In this document: positions 29,229 to 40,633 of the stretch, piece by piece | Layout: each line of letters opens with the position of its first letter | How positions within the stretch are numbered: position 1 is the stretch's first letter | Origin: Porticoccus sp038143955 | GTDB lineage: Bacteria > Pseudomonadota > Gammaproteobacteria > Pseudomonadales > Porticoccaceae | DNA: 64,000 bases | NCBI GenBank assembly: GCA_038143955.1 | Contig: JAYQMT010000005.1 | Coordinates: 1,054,001 to 1,118,000 of the forward strand | Reading direction: 5' to 3' | Position numbers and translations under genes: made by a program | The notes under the pieces: model-generated | What the model saw: the letters and a program-made list of their open reading frames with translations, nothing else | Databases searched by the model: none | What the model was told of the DNA's origin: nothing

Positions 29229-30552
29229 CTATAGATTTTGTGTTACAGCCACATTTTTTTTCCAGACGATCCAGGAAAGTAATATCGCAGGTATACCCAT
29301 CAATGCAGCATAAAAGAAAAATACTTGATAACCAGCAGCATCGACTAACAAACCAGAAAATCCACTAAAAAATTTTCCTGGTAAAGTCATTAATGAAGTG
29401 AAGAGTGCGTACTGCGTGGCAGTGAAGGTTCGATTCGTCAAACTCGATAGATAAGCAATGAACACCCCTCCTGAAAAACCACCGCTAATGTTATCGCCGC
29501 CTATTGCTAATATTAAACCACCCATATCGTTTCCTAAATTAGACAGGTATACAAAAAAAAGATTTGTTATGGCAGTTAATATCGCAGCAAAAATTAAAGG
29601 TCTATGAATACCATAACGAAGGACACATAAGCCTCCTAAAAATGCACCTAGAAGTGTCATGAAAAAACCAAAGATCTTACTTACTCCTGCAATTTCAGAC
29701 TTAGTAAAACCTAAATCTAAATAAAACGGGTTAGCCATGATACCCATTGTAATATCGCTAAGTCGAAAGACAGATATGAATACTAAAATTATCAATGCAT
29801 AGGAACCGTTTCTTTTAAAAAACTCAAAAAATGGAGCCATAAAAGCCTGTTTCAACCAATAAATTAAACGAGCAATAAAGGATCTTTTTTTATCATTCAA
29901 GTATGAAAATCGCTTGTCTTGGGTATGGTTCGGTTCTGGTATCAGTAAAACAGTAAATACCCCAATCAACATCAAAGTTGCCATAAAATAATATGCTACA
30001 CTCCAACTGTACAAGTCAGCCATATAAAGAGCGCCAGCTCCCGCTATTAACATACCGACCCTATATCCAAACTGGTAGGCAGCAGCAAGAGCTCCTTGCA
30101 TTTCATTTTTAGCTGATTCAATTCGAAGCGCATCGATAGCGATATCCTGAGTGGAGGAAGAAAAGGCAACTAAAACTGCACAAATAGCGCAACTAAATAA
30201 AGATACTCTAGGGTCCATAAGGACCATAGCAATTAATCCTAATATGATTCCTATTTGGCCAAGCAGAATCCAACTTCTACGCTGTCCAATTTTTGAAGTG
30301 AGCCATGGTATTTGTAATCGATCGACGATCGGTGCCCAAAAACTTTATAGAGTAAGTGATTCCAACCCAACCAAAAAAACCAATACTAGTTCTACTGATA
30401 TCTAGATCAGTAAGCCATGCTGTTAACGTGCTAAAAACTAGCAAGAGTGGCAACCCAGCTGAAAACCCCAGAAATATCATTCGTATCACTTCTGGTTGAC
30501 GATATATTTTAACTGCTTCGCCCCAACTTCCAGTTCCTTCCTGGAACTTCAT
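29229..30552 (-). CDS. ampG: AmpG-like muropeptide permease (one frameshift near 30340)
   Basis: AmpG imports GlcNAc-anhydroMurNAc peptides for cell-wall recycling. The first frame (VIRMIFLGFSAGLPLLLVFSTLTAWL) has the conserved G-F-S-A-G-L-P-L motif. A T5 run indel leads to the next frame at FWAPIVDRLQIPWL and KIGQRRSWILLGQ, again typical AmpG. Ten or more further hydrophobic segments follow. The joined length is about 441 aa. ampD, the cytoplasmic amidase of the same pathway, is 2 kb away. Another PAT-family MFS member remains possible. Confidence 0.85.
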
Positions 30553-30684
30553 TTAATTATTCCTCTTAATAATGCTTTTTTTCGTATAGTAGTGATCGCT
30601 CGCAGGTTATAATGTTTAAAGAGTAACCAAAAAGATTTATACCCTAACAGATTCAGCTAATGATGCTATACACTTAATTAATAT

Positions 30685-31584
30685 ATGAAAGCGATCTTAG
30701 AAGTTTTTAATTTAACAAAATCGTTCCGCTCCTTGAAGGCAGTTGATGATGTTTCTTTCAGTATACCCAAAGGTTCGTGTTTTGGTTTATTAGGCCCTAA
30801 TGGTGCAGGAAAAACTACAACTATTGAAATTATTGAGGGCATAAAAAAACCCACAACTGGAAAAATTTTATACAAAGGCAAAGATCGAAATAGCAATTTT
30901 TTATCAGAAATGGGGATTCAATTTCAAACAACAGCCTTAATGGATTATCTTAAAACTTATGAAGTTCTAAAGCTGTTCTCAAAACTCTATCGTCATACAA
31001 AATCCATCGACGAGTTAATTGAAATATGTCAACTTGACGAATTTTTAGGAACTTACGCAACAAAACTGTCTGGTGGGCAACGTCAAAGACTGCTTTTAGC
31101 TATTGCTTTAGTAAATGATCCAGAAATTCTCTTTTTAGATGAACCAACTACAGGATTAGATCCTCAAGCTAGAAGAAATTTCTGGTCGCTTATTCGAAAT
31201 ATAAAGAAAAATGGTAAAACCATCTTACTCACTACTCACTATATGGAAGAGGCCGAGTTATTATGCGACCAATTAGTGATAATGGATAAGGGGAAGATAA
31301 TAGAGGATGGCTCTCCAACTAAGCTGCTGGAAAAAAACTTTGAACATAGTTATGTCTGTATCAATCATGAGGATTTTAATATAACTGAAAACTCAATATA
31401 TATTGATAATATTCGCAGTTCTATTGAGGTACGAGAAGATTGTATTGCAATTGCTACTAACAATATCGAAAAAACCTTATCAGAGTTAGTGCTCCAGGGC
31501 ATTACCTTGCAATCACTTCAAGTAAGAAAGCCTTCTCTTGATGATCTATTTTTGAAGTTAACAGGCCACCATCTGAGGGAGTGA
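30685..31584 (+). CDS. ABC-2 type exporter, ATP-binding subunit
   Basis: This is a cytoplasmic ATPase of an ABC-2 exporter. The 299 aa product has Walker A (LLGPNGAGKTTTIEI), the Q-loop (GIQFQTTALMDYL), the signature LSGGQRQRL, Walker B (ILFLDEPTTGLDPQ) and the H-loop (LLTTHYMEEAE). A C-terminal extension of about 80 residues is typical of drug/antibiotic exporters (CcmA/NatA type). Its TGA overlaps the GTG start of the permease. The substrate is unknown. Confidence 0.9.
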   Translation: MKAILEVFNLTKSFRSLKAVDDVSFSIPKGSCFGLLGPNGAGKTTTIEIIEGIKKPTTGKILYKGKDRNSNFLSEMGIQFQTTALMDYLKTYEVLKLFSKLYRHTKSIDELIEICQLDEFLGTYATKLSGGQRQRLLLAIALVNDPEILFLDEPTTGLDPQARRNFWSLIRNIKKNGKTILLTTHYMEEAELLCDQLVIMDKGKIIEDGSPTKLLEKNFEHSYVCINHEDFNITENSIYIDNIRSSIEVREDCIAIATNNIEKTLSELVLQGITLQSLQVRKPSLDDLFLKLTGHHLRE

Positions 31585-32620
31585 AAAAAATGAAAGAAAT
31601 TTTTGCGCTATGGATGGCTAGAAATAAAGAATACTACAGAGATAAAGGATCACTATTCTGGTCTTTTATAGCTACCCCTTTAATTGTCATCATATTAGCA
31701 TTGGTATTTTCATCTGAAAATCAAAAAATATTCCAAATTGGAGTTCTTTATCCACAATCTAATTCAGACGTACTTATAAACTTACTGTCTTCTGAGTCGA
31801 CAATTGATTTAGTAGAATACAATAATATTGAAGTTATTATGAAGAAAATTAGGCTTCATGAATTAGATATTTTTTTGGATACAAAAAAAATCCCTCGTTA
31901 TTGGATAAACCCTGAATCTGAGAAGGGCCTCCTATTAGAAACAATGCTGTTGGCAAAATCTAAGTTAACTAATTCTCAAATTGTTTGGACAAGACAGGAG
32001 GTAGTAGGTCAAAAAATACGCTACATAGACTGGGTTATACCAGGTATTTTAGCTATGAACATAATGTTCAGCGGTTTGTGGGGAATTGGCTATATCATAG
32101 TTCGCTATAGGAAAAATGGGGTACTTAAAAGATTAAAAGTTACACCATATTAAGTGCATGGAAATTTTTAGGATCACAAGCCCTCTCAAGGCTTTGTATA
32201 ATGATTGCAGTAACTACAATTGTATTTTTTGGATGTAATTTCTTCATTGACTTCATGATGATTGGTAGTTACCTACTTTTGCTTTTAGTCGCAATATTTG
32301 GAAATCTTTCCATTATAAGTATGTCATTATTAATGGCTGCGAGGACTTCTAGCGAGGATCTAGCGAATGGTCTTCTCAACCTTATAAGCTTTCCTATGCT
32401 TCTTCTTTCAGAATTATGGTTTTCTCTAGATAACGCACCCGAGTGGTTACAAAGTTTTTCACAGTTCCTCCCATTAACACATTTAGTATCAGCATCTAGG
32501 GCGATCATGCTTGAGGGTGCAAGCCTTAACGATATAAGTTTTCAATTAATTATTTTAAGTATTATGACTTTCTTCTTTATAGGTCTTGCAGGTGTTCTTT
32601 TCCGTTGGGATAACGATTAA
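31581..32620 (+). CDS. ABC-2 type exporter, permease subunit (one frameshift near 32148)
   Basis: This is the membrane partner of the preceding ATPase. The N-terminal helix (GSLFWSFIATPLIVIILALVF) is followed by a periplasmic domain, then DWVIPGILAMNIMFSGLWGIGYIIVRYRKNG and LKRLKVTPY. There the frame breaks and resumes as LSAWKFLGSQALSRLCIM. Four more helices follow, including the conserved LPLTHLVSASRAI near the end, which resembles the family LP-TYL-+ALR motif. Total about 346 aa. The GTG start overlaps the upstream stop. Confidence 0.85.
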
Positions 32621-32629
32621 TGCAAACAT

Positions 32630-33181
32630 TCAATTTTTACCATCGAAGTTTAAAGTATAGCGCTCCCAATCAAAATACGGTCCTGGATCTGTTTTTCGAC
32701 TAGGGGCTATATCTGAGTGTCCCAAGATACGATTTTTATCAATTAGCGGATACTGCTTTATTATTTCTTGGGTTACCTCAATTAGACTCTCATACTGTGC
32801 ATTTGTATATGGTGTCGTATCACTTCCAACCAACTCAATGCCAATAGAGAAGTCATTACAGTTGGTCAAACCTTTATAGCTTGATACTCCAGCATGCCAA
32901 GCCCTGTCATTGAAACTAACGAACTGTATGATCCCACCTTCACGGTCAATTAAAAGGTGCGCAGATACCTTAAGATTTGCAATTTTTTTAAAGTACGGAT
33001 TAAGACTTATATCCAGCTTATTCGTAAAAAAATCACAAATATATCCATTATCAAAATTATCTGGTGGCAAACTTATACTATGGATAACCAAAAGCGATAT
33101 GTTTTTTATATCTGGACGGCTGTCCTGATTTGGGGATAGCTCACTACGAGCTAAACTAAGCCAACCGTTCGAATCAATCAT
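32630..33181 (-). CDS. ampD: AmpD, 1,6-anhydro-N-acetylmuramyl-L-alanine amidase
   Basis: AmpD removes the peptide from anhydro-muropeptides in the cytoplasm. The 183 aa product shows SPNQDSRPDIKNISLLVIHSISLPP with the zinc-ligand His, SAHLLIDREGGIIQFV, RAWHAGVSSYKG, the conserved CNDFSIGIELVG, and ILGHSDIAPSRKTDPGPYFDW with His and Asp of the active site. No signal peptide is seen, consistent with AmpD rather than AmiD. It converges on the ABC permease and diverges from nadC, as in E. coli. Confidence 0.95.
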   Translation of the reverse strand: MIDSNGWLSLARSELSPNQDSRPDIKNISLLVIHSISLPPDNFDNGYICDFFTNKLDISLNPYFKKIANLKVSAHLLIDREGGIIQFVSFNDRAWHAGVSSYKGLTNCNDFSIGIELVGSDTTPYTNAQYESLIEVTQEIIKQYPLIDKNRILGHSDIAPSRKTDPGPYFDWERYTLNFDGKN

Positions 33182-33351
33182 GAAAAATTTCCAAGGATCA
33201 GATTACTTTAGAATTGATTGCGTCTAAAGGCTGTGACCAATAAAATATTAACTTCATGATTAAATATAAATCAGTTGACGGACTAATGCCAATAAGAATT
33301 TTAAGGAGTTTTTACAAAAGAGTGGAGCTGTCATATTAATTATAGGGGTAA

Positions 33352-34206
33352 ATGAGGTCATTTATTATGTTAATCGATAAAAATTTGATAAGAGATATTA
33401 AAATCAATGTTGCCAGATCTTTATCAGAAGATATTGGTGATGGCGACATTACAGCTCAACTTATTCCAAAGAATATAGTATCTGATGCACTAGTTGTTAC
33501 TAGAGAAAAAGCGATCCTTTGTGGTCAGGCTTGGTTTGATGAAGTATTTCATCAACTAGATCAACGTGTTAAAGTAAAATGGTTAGTTCAGGATGGTACA
33601 AAATTAGAACCAGATCAGCACATATGTTCGCTTAACGGTCCGGCTCGGAGCCTTTTAACAGGAGAAAGAGTTGCACTCAATTTTCTTCAAACTTTATCTG
33701 GAACGGCTACAACAGCCAATGAATACGCTACATTAGCCTCTGAAAGTGGAGTTGAAATTCTAGATACTCGAAAAACAATTCCAGGACTGCGGTTAGCTCA
33801 AAAATATGCTGTATTTATTGGGGGATGTAAAAATCATCGACTTGGGCTGTATGATGCATTTCTTATTAAGGAAAATCATATTATTGCATGTGGTGGTATC
33901 AAGTCCGCTATTCTGAAAGCTAAAGAAATTTCTCCTGGTAAACCGATTGAAGTAGAAGTAGAAAGTTTATCAGAACTCACAGAAGCATTAAATGCTAGGG
34001 TTGATATAGTCATGCTGGACAATTTTGATAAAAAAATGATACAACGAGCAATAGCAATGAATACAGGCGATACAAAAATAGAGATATCCGGAAATATAGA
34101 TAAGGATAACTTATCTGAACAAGTAATTATGAATGTGGACTATTTATCCTCTGGAAGCCTAACTAAAAATTGCCAAGCGATAGATTTTTCTATGAGGCTT
34201 CTATAA
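33352..34206 (+). CDS. nadC: Nicotinate-nucleotide pyrophosphorylase (quinolinate phosphoribosyltransferase)
   Basis: NadC converts quinolinate and PRPP to nicotinate mononucleotide in NAD synthesis. The 284 aa product has EDIGDGDITAQLIP near the start, GERVALNFLQTLSGTAT, and the active-site block DTRKTIPGLRLAQKYA. It also has GGCKNHRLGLYDAFLIKENH, EVEVESLSEL and VDIVMLDNF. The start may be ATG 33352 or ATG 33367. Its stop overlaps the coaE start (TAATG). Confidence 0.96.
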   Translation: MRSFIMLIDKNLIRDIKINVARSLSEDIGDGDITAQLIPKNIVSDALVVTREKAILCGQAWFDEVFHQLDQRVKVKWLVQDGTKLEPDQHICSLNGPARSLLTGERVALNFLQTLSGTATTANEYATLASESGVEILDTRKTIPGLRLAQKYAVFIGGCKNHRLGLYDAFLIKENHIIACGGIKSAILKAKEISPGKPIEVEVESLSELTEALNARVDIVMLDNFDKKMIQRAIAMNTGDTKIEISGNIDKDNLSEQVIMNVDYLSSGSLTKNCQAIDFSMRLL

Positions 34207-34809
34207 TGACATTTGTTGGCGGCCTCACTGGTGGTATTGGTAGTGGTAAAAGCACTGCTGGGAAATATTTTGAAGCATTGGGTATCGAGGTAATTAATGT
34301 TGATTTGATATCAAAAAATTTAGTGGAGGTAGATTTAGATCTTCACCTTAAAATTTCCAGATATTTTGGTAAAAAAAGCTTACTTGGAGATGGCTCTTTA
34401 AATAGATCATACATACGACATGAAATCTTTAACTCTTCAAAAAAAAAAGATGTGGCTGGAAAAACTTTTGCACCCACCAATTAAAGATCAGGTTTTAAAA
34501 TCCCTAGGGTGTAGTTTAAGTGCATACGCAATACTAGAGTCACCACTGTTGTTAGAAACCGATCAATATAAGCTAACCGATAGAGTTCTGGTAGTAGATG
34601 TCTCAAAAAAAGTGCAAATTCTGCGTGTTCAAAAGCGAGATAAAATATCTACGGATACAATTAAATCTATAATTACATCACAAATGCCAAGAATGCAAAA
34701 ATTGAAACTTGCAGATGATGTTATCAAAAATACTGGTAGCATTGAAAAATTTAAGCTTATGATAGAGTGTTTGCACAAAAACTACCTTACTTTAGCAAAG
34801 GAGTCATAA
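34206..34809 (+). CDS. coaE: Dephospho-CoA kinase (one frameshift near 34445)
   Basis: CoaE phosphorylates dephospho-CoA, the last step of CoA synthesis. The P-loop GLTGGIGSGKSTAGKYF is at the start, followed by NVDLISKNLV. The first frame breaks at an A10 run after EIFNSS. The second gives KKKMWLEKLLHPPIKDQVLKSL, then ILESPLLLETDQYKLTDRVLVVD, RVQKRD and LADDVIKNTGSIE, all CoaE landmarks. Joined length is about 200 aa. It lies between nadC and yacG; the yacF/zapD gene often found here is absent. Confidence 0.93.
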
Positions 34810-34837
34810 ATTTTTACTTTTACTATAGAATGCAAAA

Positions 34838-35086
34838 ATGGAGAGATCTATCAAAAAATCAGACAGCATTAAAGATATAGCCGAAGTCTTTTGCCCTACC
34901 TGTAGGATGGGTGTCACTTGGAATAAAAGTTCGCTCTATAGGCCATTCTGCTCTATTCGTTGCAAACAGATTGATTTTTTTGAATGGGCAACGGAAGGTT
35001 TTAAAATTCCAGATAAAGAAAATAATACAAATCTTGGTAACTCGGAAAAAGAGAAGAATGAAGATAATCAATATCAAGATTTATAA
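34838..35086 (+). CDS. yacG: YacG, zinc-finger DNA gyrase inhibitor
   Basis: YacG is a small zinc protein that binds GyrB. The 82 aa product has the four-cysteine finger CPTC (CX2C) and CSIRC (CX3C) with the family text YRPFCSIRCKQIDFFEWATEGFKIP. The C-terminal tail is hydrophilic and acidic. It overlaps the 3' end of convergent mutT by a few bases. Confidence 0.93.
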   Translation: MERSIKKSDSIKDIAEVFCPTCRMGVTWNKSSLYRPFCSIRCKQIDFFEWATEGFKIPDKENNTNLGNSEKEKNEDNQYQDL

Positions 35087-35470
35087 CATTTTTATATTTT
35101 CTAGAATACGGTCGTTTGCCGCCGGAAATTTGTAAGAGATTAATTCATCTGTAGGAACCCAAACAATATCTTGACCCTCATTTCCTGTAGCATTACCAGA
35201 AAATTCTTTTACCATCCACACATCCATAAATATCTTTTTTTCAGGGTAGTCAAAATCAAATTCCATGAATGGAGTTGGATTAATAACAGAAATAGTTAAC
35301 TCCTCTTTGAGCTCTCTTCTTAATGCATCAACAGATGATTCACCCACTTCTACTTTACCTCCAGGAAACTCCCATAAACATCCTTGAAATAAATGTTTCT
35401 TTCTTTTAGAGATTAAAATCTTATGATTTGATCTTACAATTAATCCTAAAACAACATGCAGCCTATTCAT
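35081..35470 (-). CDS. mutT: MutT-like Nudix hydrolase (8-oxo-dGTP diphosphatase)
   Basis: MutT removes oxidised GTP/dGTP. The 129 aa product carries the Nudix box (GGKVEVGESSVDALRRELKEE) preceded by FQGCLWEFPGG, the classic MutT context. It ends with FPAANDRILENI, also MutT-like. Its ATG overlaps the argJ stop (TGATG). The location near secA and yacG matches mutT in other gammaproteobacteria. Confidence 0.92.
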   Translation of the reverse strand: MNRLHVVLGLIVRSNHKILISKRKKHLFQGCLWEFPGGKVEVGESSVDALRRELKEELTISVINPTPFMEFDFDYPEKKIFMDVWMVKEFSGNATGNEGQDIVWVPTDELISYKFPAANDRILENIKML

Positions 35471-36686
35471 CAACTTCGATATTCTGAATTTATTTTAATA
35501 TACTCATGCGACAAATCCGTAGTATAAATTACTTCTGAAGAATCCCCTCGATTAAGATTGATATTAATAGATAGAGACTCCTGATCCATAATTTTTTGAC
35601 CAAAATTTTCCGTATAGCTAGCGGCCCTTCCTCCGTTTTCAGCAACAAGAACATCATCAAGATAAATCTGTATTTTTTAACATCTAGATCTGCAACTCCT
35701 GACATGCCAATTGCTGAGAGAATTCTTCCCCAGTTTGGATCGGAAGCAAAAAAAGCAGTCTTTACCAATGATGATTCGGCTATCGAGTAGCCTACCTGCA
35801 AGCATTCCGATTCTGTCTTTCCAGAAGATATTCTTACTGTAACGAACTTAGTTGCCCCTTCTCCATCTTGAACGACCTGACAAGCTAGGGATAAGAAAAT
35901 ATCGTTTAGATTGTCTATAAATATTTTCTGGTCATCTAAAGATAATTCAGAAAAATCTACTCCAGACAATCCGGTTGCAACTAAAATTGCCGAGTCATTA
36001 GTAGACATATCTCCATCAACAGTGATTCGATTAAAGGAGCAATCTACCGCGTTCCCAATAATTTCTTTTATTAATTCTTGGTCAATTGCAATATCTGTAG
36101 CAATATAAGTTAGCATGGTAGCCATATCTGGTCTTATCATCCCAGAACCTTTTGCTATACCTGTAATAGTAATTTTTTTCTCACTCAGCTTTAACTTAAC
36201 ACTAGCTCCTTTTGGCCTTGTATCAGTGGTAAGAATAGACATTGCAGCCATATCCCAACCATTTTCAGATAGGGAAGATAGTGCTGATGGTAGAGCTGAA
36301 ATAATTTTATCAACAGGCAGATATTCACCAATGACGCCAGTAGAGAAAGGTAAAACTGCTGCCTTATTTACCGACACAGACTTTGCGAGAGACTCACAAA
36401 TAGACTCTGCATGCTGTCTACCTAAATCCCCAGTTCCAGCATTAGCATTATCAGTATTGGTAACTAAATAACGAATTTTATTTGAATAGATCCGCTCTCT
36501 AGCAAGCTTAACTGGTGCTGCACAAAACAAGTTTTTTGTAAATGATCCACCAATAGTACTTCCTGCAGCTAACTCCATAATAACTAGATCTTTTTTTCCT
36601 GATTTTTTTATACCTGCACTTGAAACACCTAATCTAAAGCCAGGCACAGGATACATTTTTGGAAAAAAATCTTTACCAACAGCCAT
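35470..36686 (-). CDS. argJ: ArgJ, glutamate N-acetyltransferase / ornithine acetyltransferase (one frameshift near 35675)
   Basis: ArgJ recycles the acetyl group in arginine biosynthesis. The precursor cleaves itself at a conserved Ala-Thr: here GMIRPDMATMLTYIATD contains the MATML autoprocessing site. Other landmarks are GFRLGVSSAGIKK, TNTDNANAGTG, TVDGDMSTNDSAIL and the C-terminal SDPNWGRILSAIG. The frame breaks at a T6 run near 35675. The other frame restores IQIYLDDVLVAENGG, SEVIYTTDLSHEYIKINSEYRS and a stop at 35470, the canonical ArgJ end. Total about 405 aa. Confidence 0.95.
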
Positions 36687-36738
36687 ACATTTCTCGCAAT
36701 AACTTTAATATTATAATTAAAATAAAAAAACTGATTTT

Positions 36739-39446
36739 TTATTTTAATTTACCACAACATTGTTTGTATTTTTTTCCATTACCACAAGGGCAAGGGTCAT
36801 TTCTTCCAATCTTTTGGGTTGGTCTAATAAATGGTTTTGTTGAGGTTGATTTTTTAGTAGCATCAATTGCAGGTTTAGCAGCGCTTATAGATGAAACAGA
36901 ATCATGTTGCATTTTAAGGTTCTGTTTCTGCTGACTTTTCTCTTTAGGCGCTCTAATTCCTCAATTTCGTGACGGCTCCGAACTTCCGCCTTGCTCAAAA
37001 AGCGAATGGTCTCCGATTTTATATTCTCCAACATCTGCTGAAATAACTCAAAAGATTCACGCTTATATTCTTGTCTTGGATTTTTTTGTGCGTAAGCTCG
37101 AAGATTTATACCCTGTCGCAAATAATCCATTCGAGATAAATGCTCTTTCCATAAAGTATCTAAAACCTGGAGCATTAGCTGTCTTTCAATCATGCGAATA
37201 TCCTCACCAACCGAAGATACTTTTTTTGCATATGCATCTTTTGACATTTCTTGAATTTTCAATCGAATAGATTCTTCATTTAAAAGATCATCATTATTTA
37301 ACCAATCTTGAACTTTTATTTCTAAATTATAATTTGCCAAAAAATGTTTTTCTAATCCTAAGACATCCCATTGCTCCATTAGACTTTCAGGAGGCAGATA
37401 ATGGCTAATTGAAGTATCAACGACATCTTCTCTAATGTTTTCTATAATGTCACTAATATCATCTTCTTCTAAAAGTTCGTTTCTTTGTTGATAAATAACT
37501 TGTCTCTGATCGTTTGCAACATCGTCATATTCTAGTAAATTTTTTCGCATGTCATAATTTCTACCTTCAACTTTCTTTTGAGCCTTTTCAATAGCACCAG
37601 TAACCATTCGATGTTCAATTGACTCTCCTTTTTCCATACCTAATGAGCGCATCATATTTTTTACACTATCTGAAGCAAATAATCTCATTAATGGATCTTC
37701 CATAGATAAGTAAAAACGAGATAAACCAGGATCTCCTTGTCTGCCAGCTCTGCCTCGTAATTGATTATCAATTCGTCTTGATTCGTGGCGCTCTGTACAC
37801 AAAATATGGAGCCCTCCAGCCTCAATCACTTTATCATGTCGAGTTTTCCATTCAGCTTTTATAAGTTTTATTTTGTCTTCGTTGGGGGTTTTTTGCTCGG
37901 ATATAAGAGCCTCCCAGTTACCACCAAGAACTATATCAGTTCCGCGGCCAGCCATATTTGTTGCAATGGTAACTGTTCCAGGTATTCCTGCCTGAGAAAT
38001 TATTTGCGCTTCTTTTTCATGGTGTTTTGCATTTAAAACCTGGTGTGGTATTTTTGCTTTTTCCAATCTTGCTGACATCTCTTCTGAGCTCTCAATAGTT
38101 GCTGTACCAACCAATACTGGTGCATTTTTCGCAATACATGATTTAACATCGGCAACTACTGCATCATATTTTTCATCTGTCGTAAGATAAATCAAATCAT
38201 TGAGATCTACTCTAGCCACTGGAAGATTTGTCGGTATCACAACTACTGGTAATCCATATATCTGGTGAAATTCATATGCTTCAGTATCGGCTGTTCCGGT
38301 CATACCTGACAATTTATCATAAAGACGAAAGTAGTTTTGAAAAGTAGTGGATGCCATAGTTTGGCTTTCACTCTGGATATCAACACCTTCTTTTGCCTCT
38401 ATTGCCTGATGAAGGCCCTCCGATAGCCTTCTCCCGGGCATAGTTCTACCGGTATGCTCATCAATTAAAACAACTTGTCTGTCTTTTACAATATATTCAA
38501 TATTTTTGCTAAAAAGATGATGGGCTTTAAGAGCTGATTGGATATGATGCAAAAGTGATAAATTGATAGAATTATAAAGACTATCGCCCTTTTGAAGTAA
38601 GTCTTCACTCTCTAAAATAAGTTCTATTTTGCAATGACCCTCTTCTGTGAGTTCAACCTGTCGCATTTTTTCATCTATAGTAAAGTCACCTGATTTTTTC
38701 TCCGTAGACGGTAATAACGTTAAAATTAACTTATTGACTTTTATATACAGGGAGGAGCTATCTTCTGCAGCTCCAGAGATAATTAGAGGTGTTCTCGCTT
38801 CATCAATAAGGATTGAATCAACTTCATCGATAATAGCAAAATTTAGACCTCGCTGTGATTTATCCTCGGAGCGCAAAATCATATTGTCACGGAGATAATC
38901 GAACCCAAATTCATTATTCGTTCCAAATGTAATATCTGAGCGATAGGCTATTAATTTTTCCTCTGGAGTCATACCTGATGAAATAACTCCAACTTTCATA
39001 CCCAGTAATTCGTATATAGGTGCCATCCATTCTGCATCTCTATTAGCCAAGTAATCATTGACTGTAACTATGTGCACTCCTTCCCCACTCAGACTATTAA
39101 GATATGCAGGCAAAGTGGCCATAAGTGTTTTGCCCTCACCGGTCCTCATCTCTGCAATTCGACCTTCATGGAGCACAACTCCTCCAATCATTTGGACATC
39201 AAAATGCCTCAGCCCCAAGCTTCTCTTGGCTGATTCCCTCACGATAGCGAAAGCTTCTGGTAGAATTTGATCTAGTGACTCACCATCGTTAAACCTAAGC
39301 TGAAATTCTTCTGTTTTTTTTCTCAATAGACCATCATCCAACGAGGAAAATTGATTTTCAAAAGAATTTATTCGGTCTACGATTTTTCGTATTCTTTTAA
39401 TTTCTCTCTCGTTTTTACTACCAAAAATTTTTGCAAAAAATTTCAT
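36739..39446 (-). CDS. secA: SecA preprotein translocase ATPase (one frameshift near 36950)
   Basis: SecA drives protein export through SecYEG. The main frame holds Walker A (EMRTGEGKTLMATLPAYL), VHIVTVNDYLANRDAEWM, DEVDSILIDEARTPLIISG, the TGMTGTADTEA motif, ATNMAGRGTDIVLGGNW and GRAGRQGDPG. It ends in a wrong-frame tail after EELERLK. The neighbouring frame continues KEKSQQKQNLKMQ and the flexible linker, finishing with the zinc-binding tail NDPCPCGNGKKYKQCC that contacts SecB. Corrected length is about 902 aa. argJ lies directly downstream instead of the usual mutT. Confidence 0.97.
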
Positions 39447-39650
39447 TGTTGTTCCAGAGTCAATCTGATCAAGTAATTAATTTATTTAGAAAAGTAAATA
39501 TATACATAGCTACAAAAGCCATATTGCTAAAATTTCACGGGTGTACAATACAGTCGCTCCCATGAATTAGTCTAGATTTAGTGTAGATTCTTTTAAACGT
39601 ACCATCTTTTGTTACAAGTCATCATACTTAATTATTAATATTTGACTCAT

Positions 39651-40563
39651 TTATGCTGTCATCAAAGGTTTTGTGTAAGAAATTGGAACCTCATCTTCAT
39701 TATTTTCAAAGGTAACTAGCTCCCAAGCATCTTTTTCTGAAATCAATTTCCTTAAAAGCGCATTATTAAGTCCATGTCCAGACTTATGGCCAACATACTC
39801 CCCGATGAGGCTCTTTCCTAATAAATATAAGTCTCCAATTGCATCTAAAATTTTATGCTTAACAAATTCGTCCTCATAACGAAGTCCATCCTCGTTCAAA
39901 ACCTGAAATTCATCGACCACAATAGCGTTATCCATGCTCCCGCCACGAACTAGTCCTTGGGATCTCAAGTACTCAATTTCATGCATAAAACCAAATGTAC
40001 GCGCTCGACTAACTTCCTTTACAAAGGAGGTTGTAGAGAAATCAACTGAGGCTTGGAGAGTTCGATTACTAAAAGCTGGGTGATCAAAATCGATAGAAAA
40101 CCCTACTTTAAAGCCATTAAAAGGTTTGAAGGATACACTTTTATCTCCATCCTCTATTGTTATCTCTTTTTATTCGTATAAATTTCTTCGGTTTCTCTTG
40201 TTCTTTTATGCCTGCTGCCTGAAGTAAAAAAACAAACGGACTAGCACTACCATCCATTATAGGTACTTCTGGGGCTGTAATATCAATGATAGCGTTATCT
40301 ATACCTAAACCAGCCATGGCTGATAATAAATGTTCAACTGTTGACACGCGAACTTCGCCTTTGGTCAAAGTTGTAGAGAGCATTGTATCTCCAACATTTT
40401 CTGCTATTGCATTTATTTCTACTGGTGGATTTAAATCAGAGCGTCGAAAAATAATACCTGTATCAACTGGAGCTGGATGAAGTGTGAGGAAAACTTTTTC
40501 TCCAGTATGAAGACCTATTCCGGTGGCCTGTATCATATTATTCAGTGTTCGCTGTTTCATCAT
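39651..40563 (-). CDS. lpxC: LpxC, UDP-3-O-acyl-GlcNAc deacetylase (one frameshift near 40165)
   Basis: LpxC is the committed zinc deacetylase of lipid A synthesis. The start MKQRTLNNMIQATGIGLH is canonical (ATG 40560 or 40563). Zinc/active-site parts are VSTVEHLLSAMAGLGIDN, then DGSASPFVFLLQAAG. The frame breaks after RIKR in a short A-run. The second frame reads ITIEDGDKSVSF, DFSTTSFVKEVSRARTFGFMHEIEYLRSQGL, DEFVKHKILDAIGDLYLLG and HKSGHGLNN. Corrected length is about 304 aa, as in E. coli. It follows ftsZ. Confidence 0.96.
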
Positions 40564-40633
40564 CTTTCTTATTTTCCTAGATGTTCTTTTCAACATAAGA
40601 CAAAGCCATACTAGACTCAAATAATACAGTAAC

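Noticed and set aside
39447..39650. A secM-like arrest peptide between lpxC and secA
   Set aside because: No frame in this spacer has a signal peptide or the FXXXXWIXXXXGIRAGP arrest motif.
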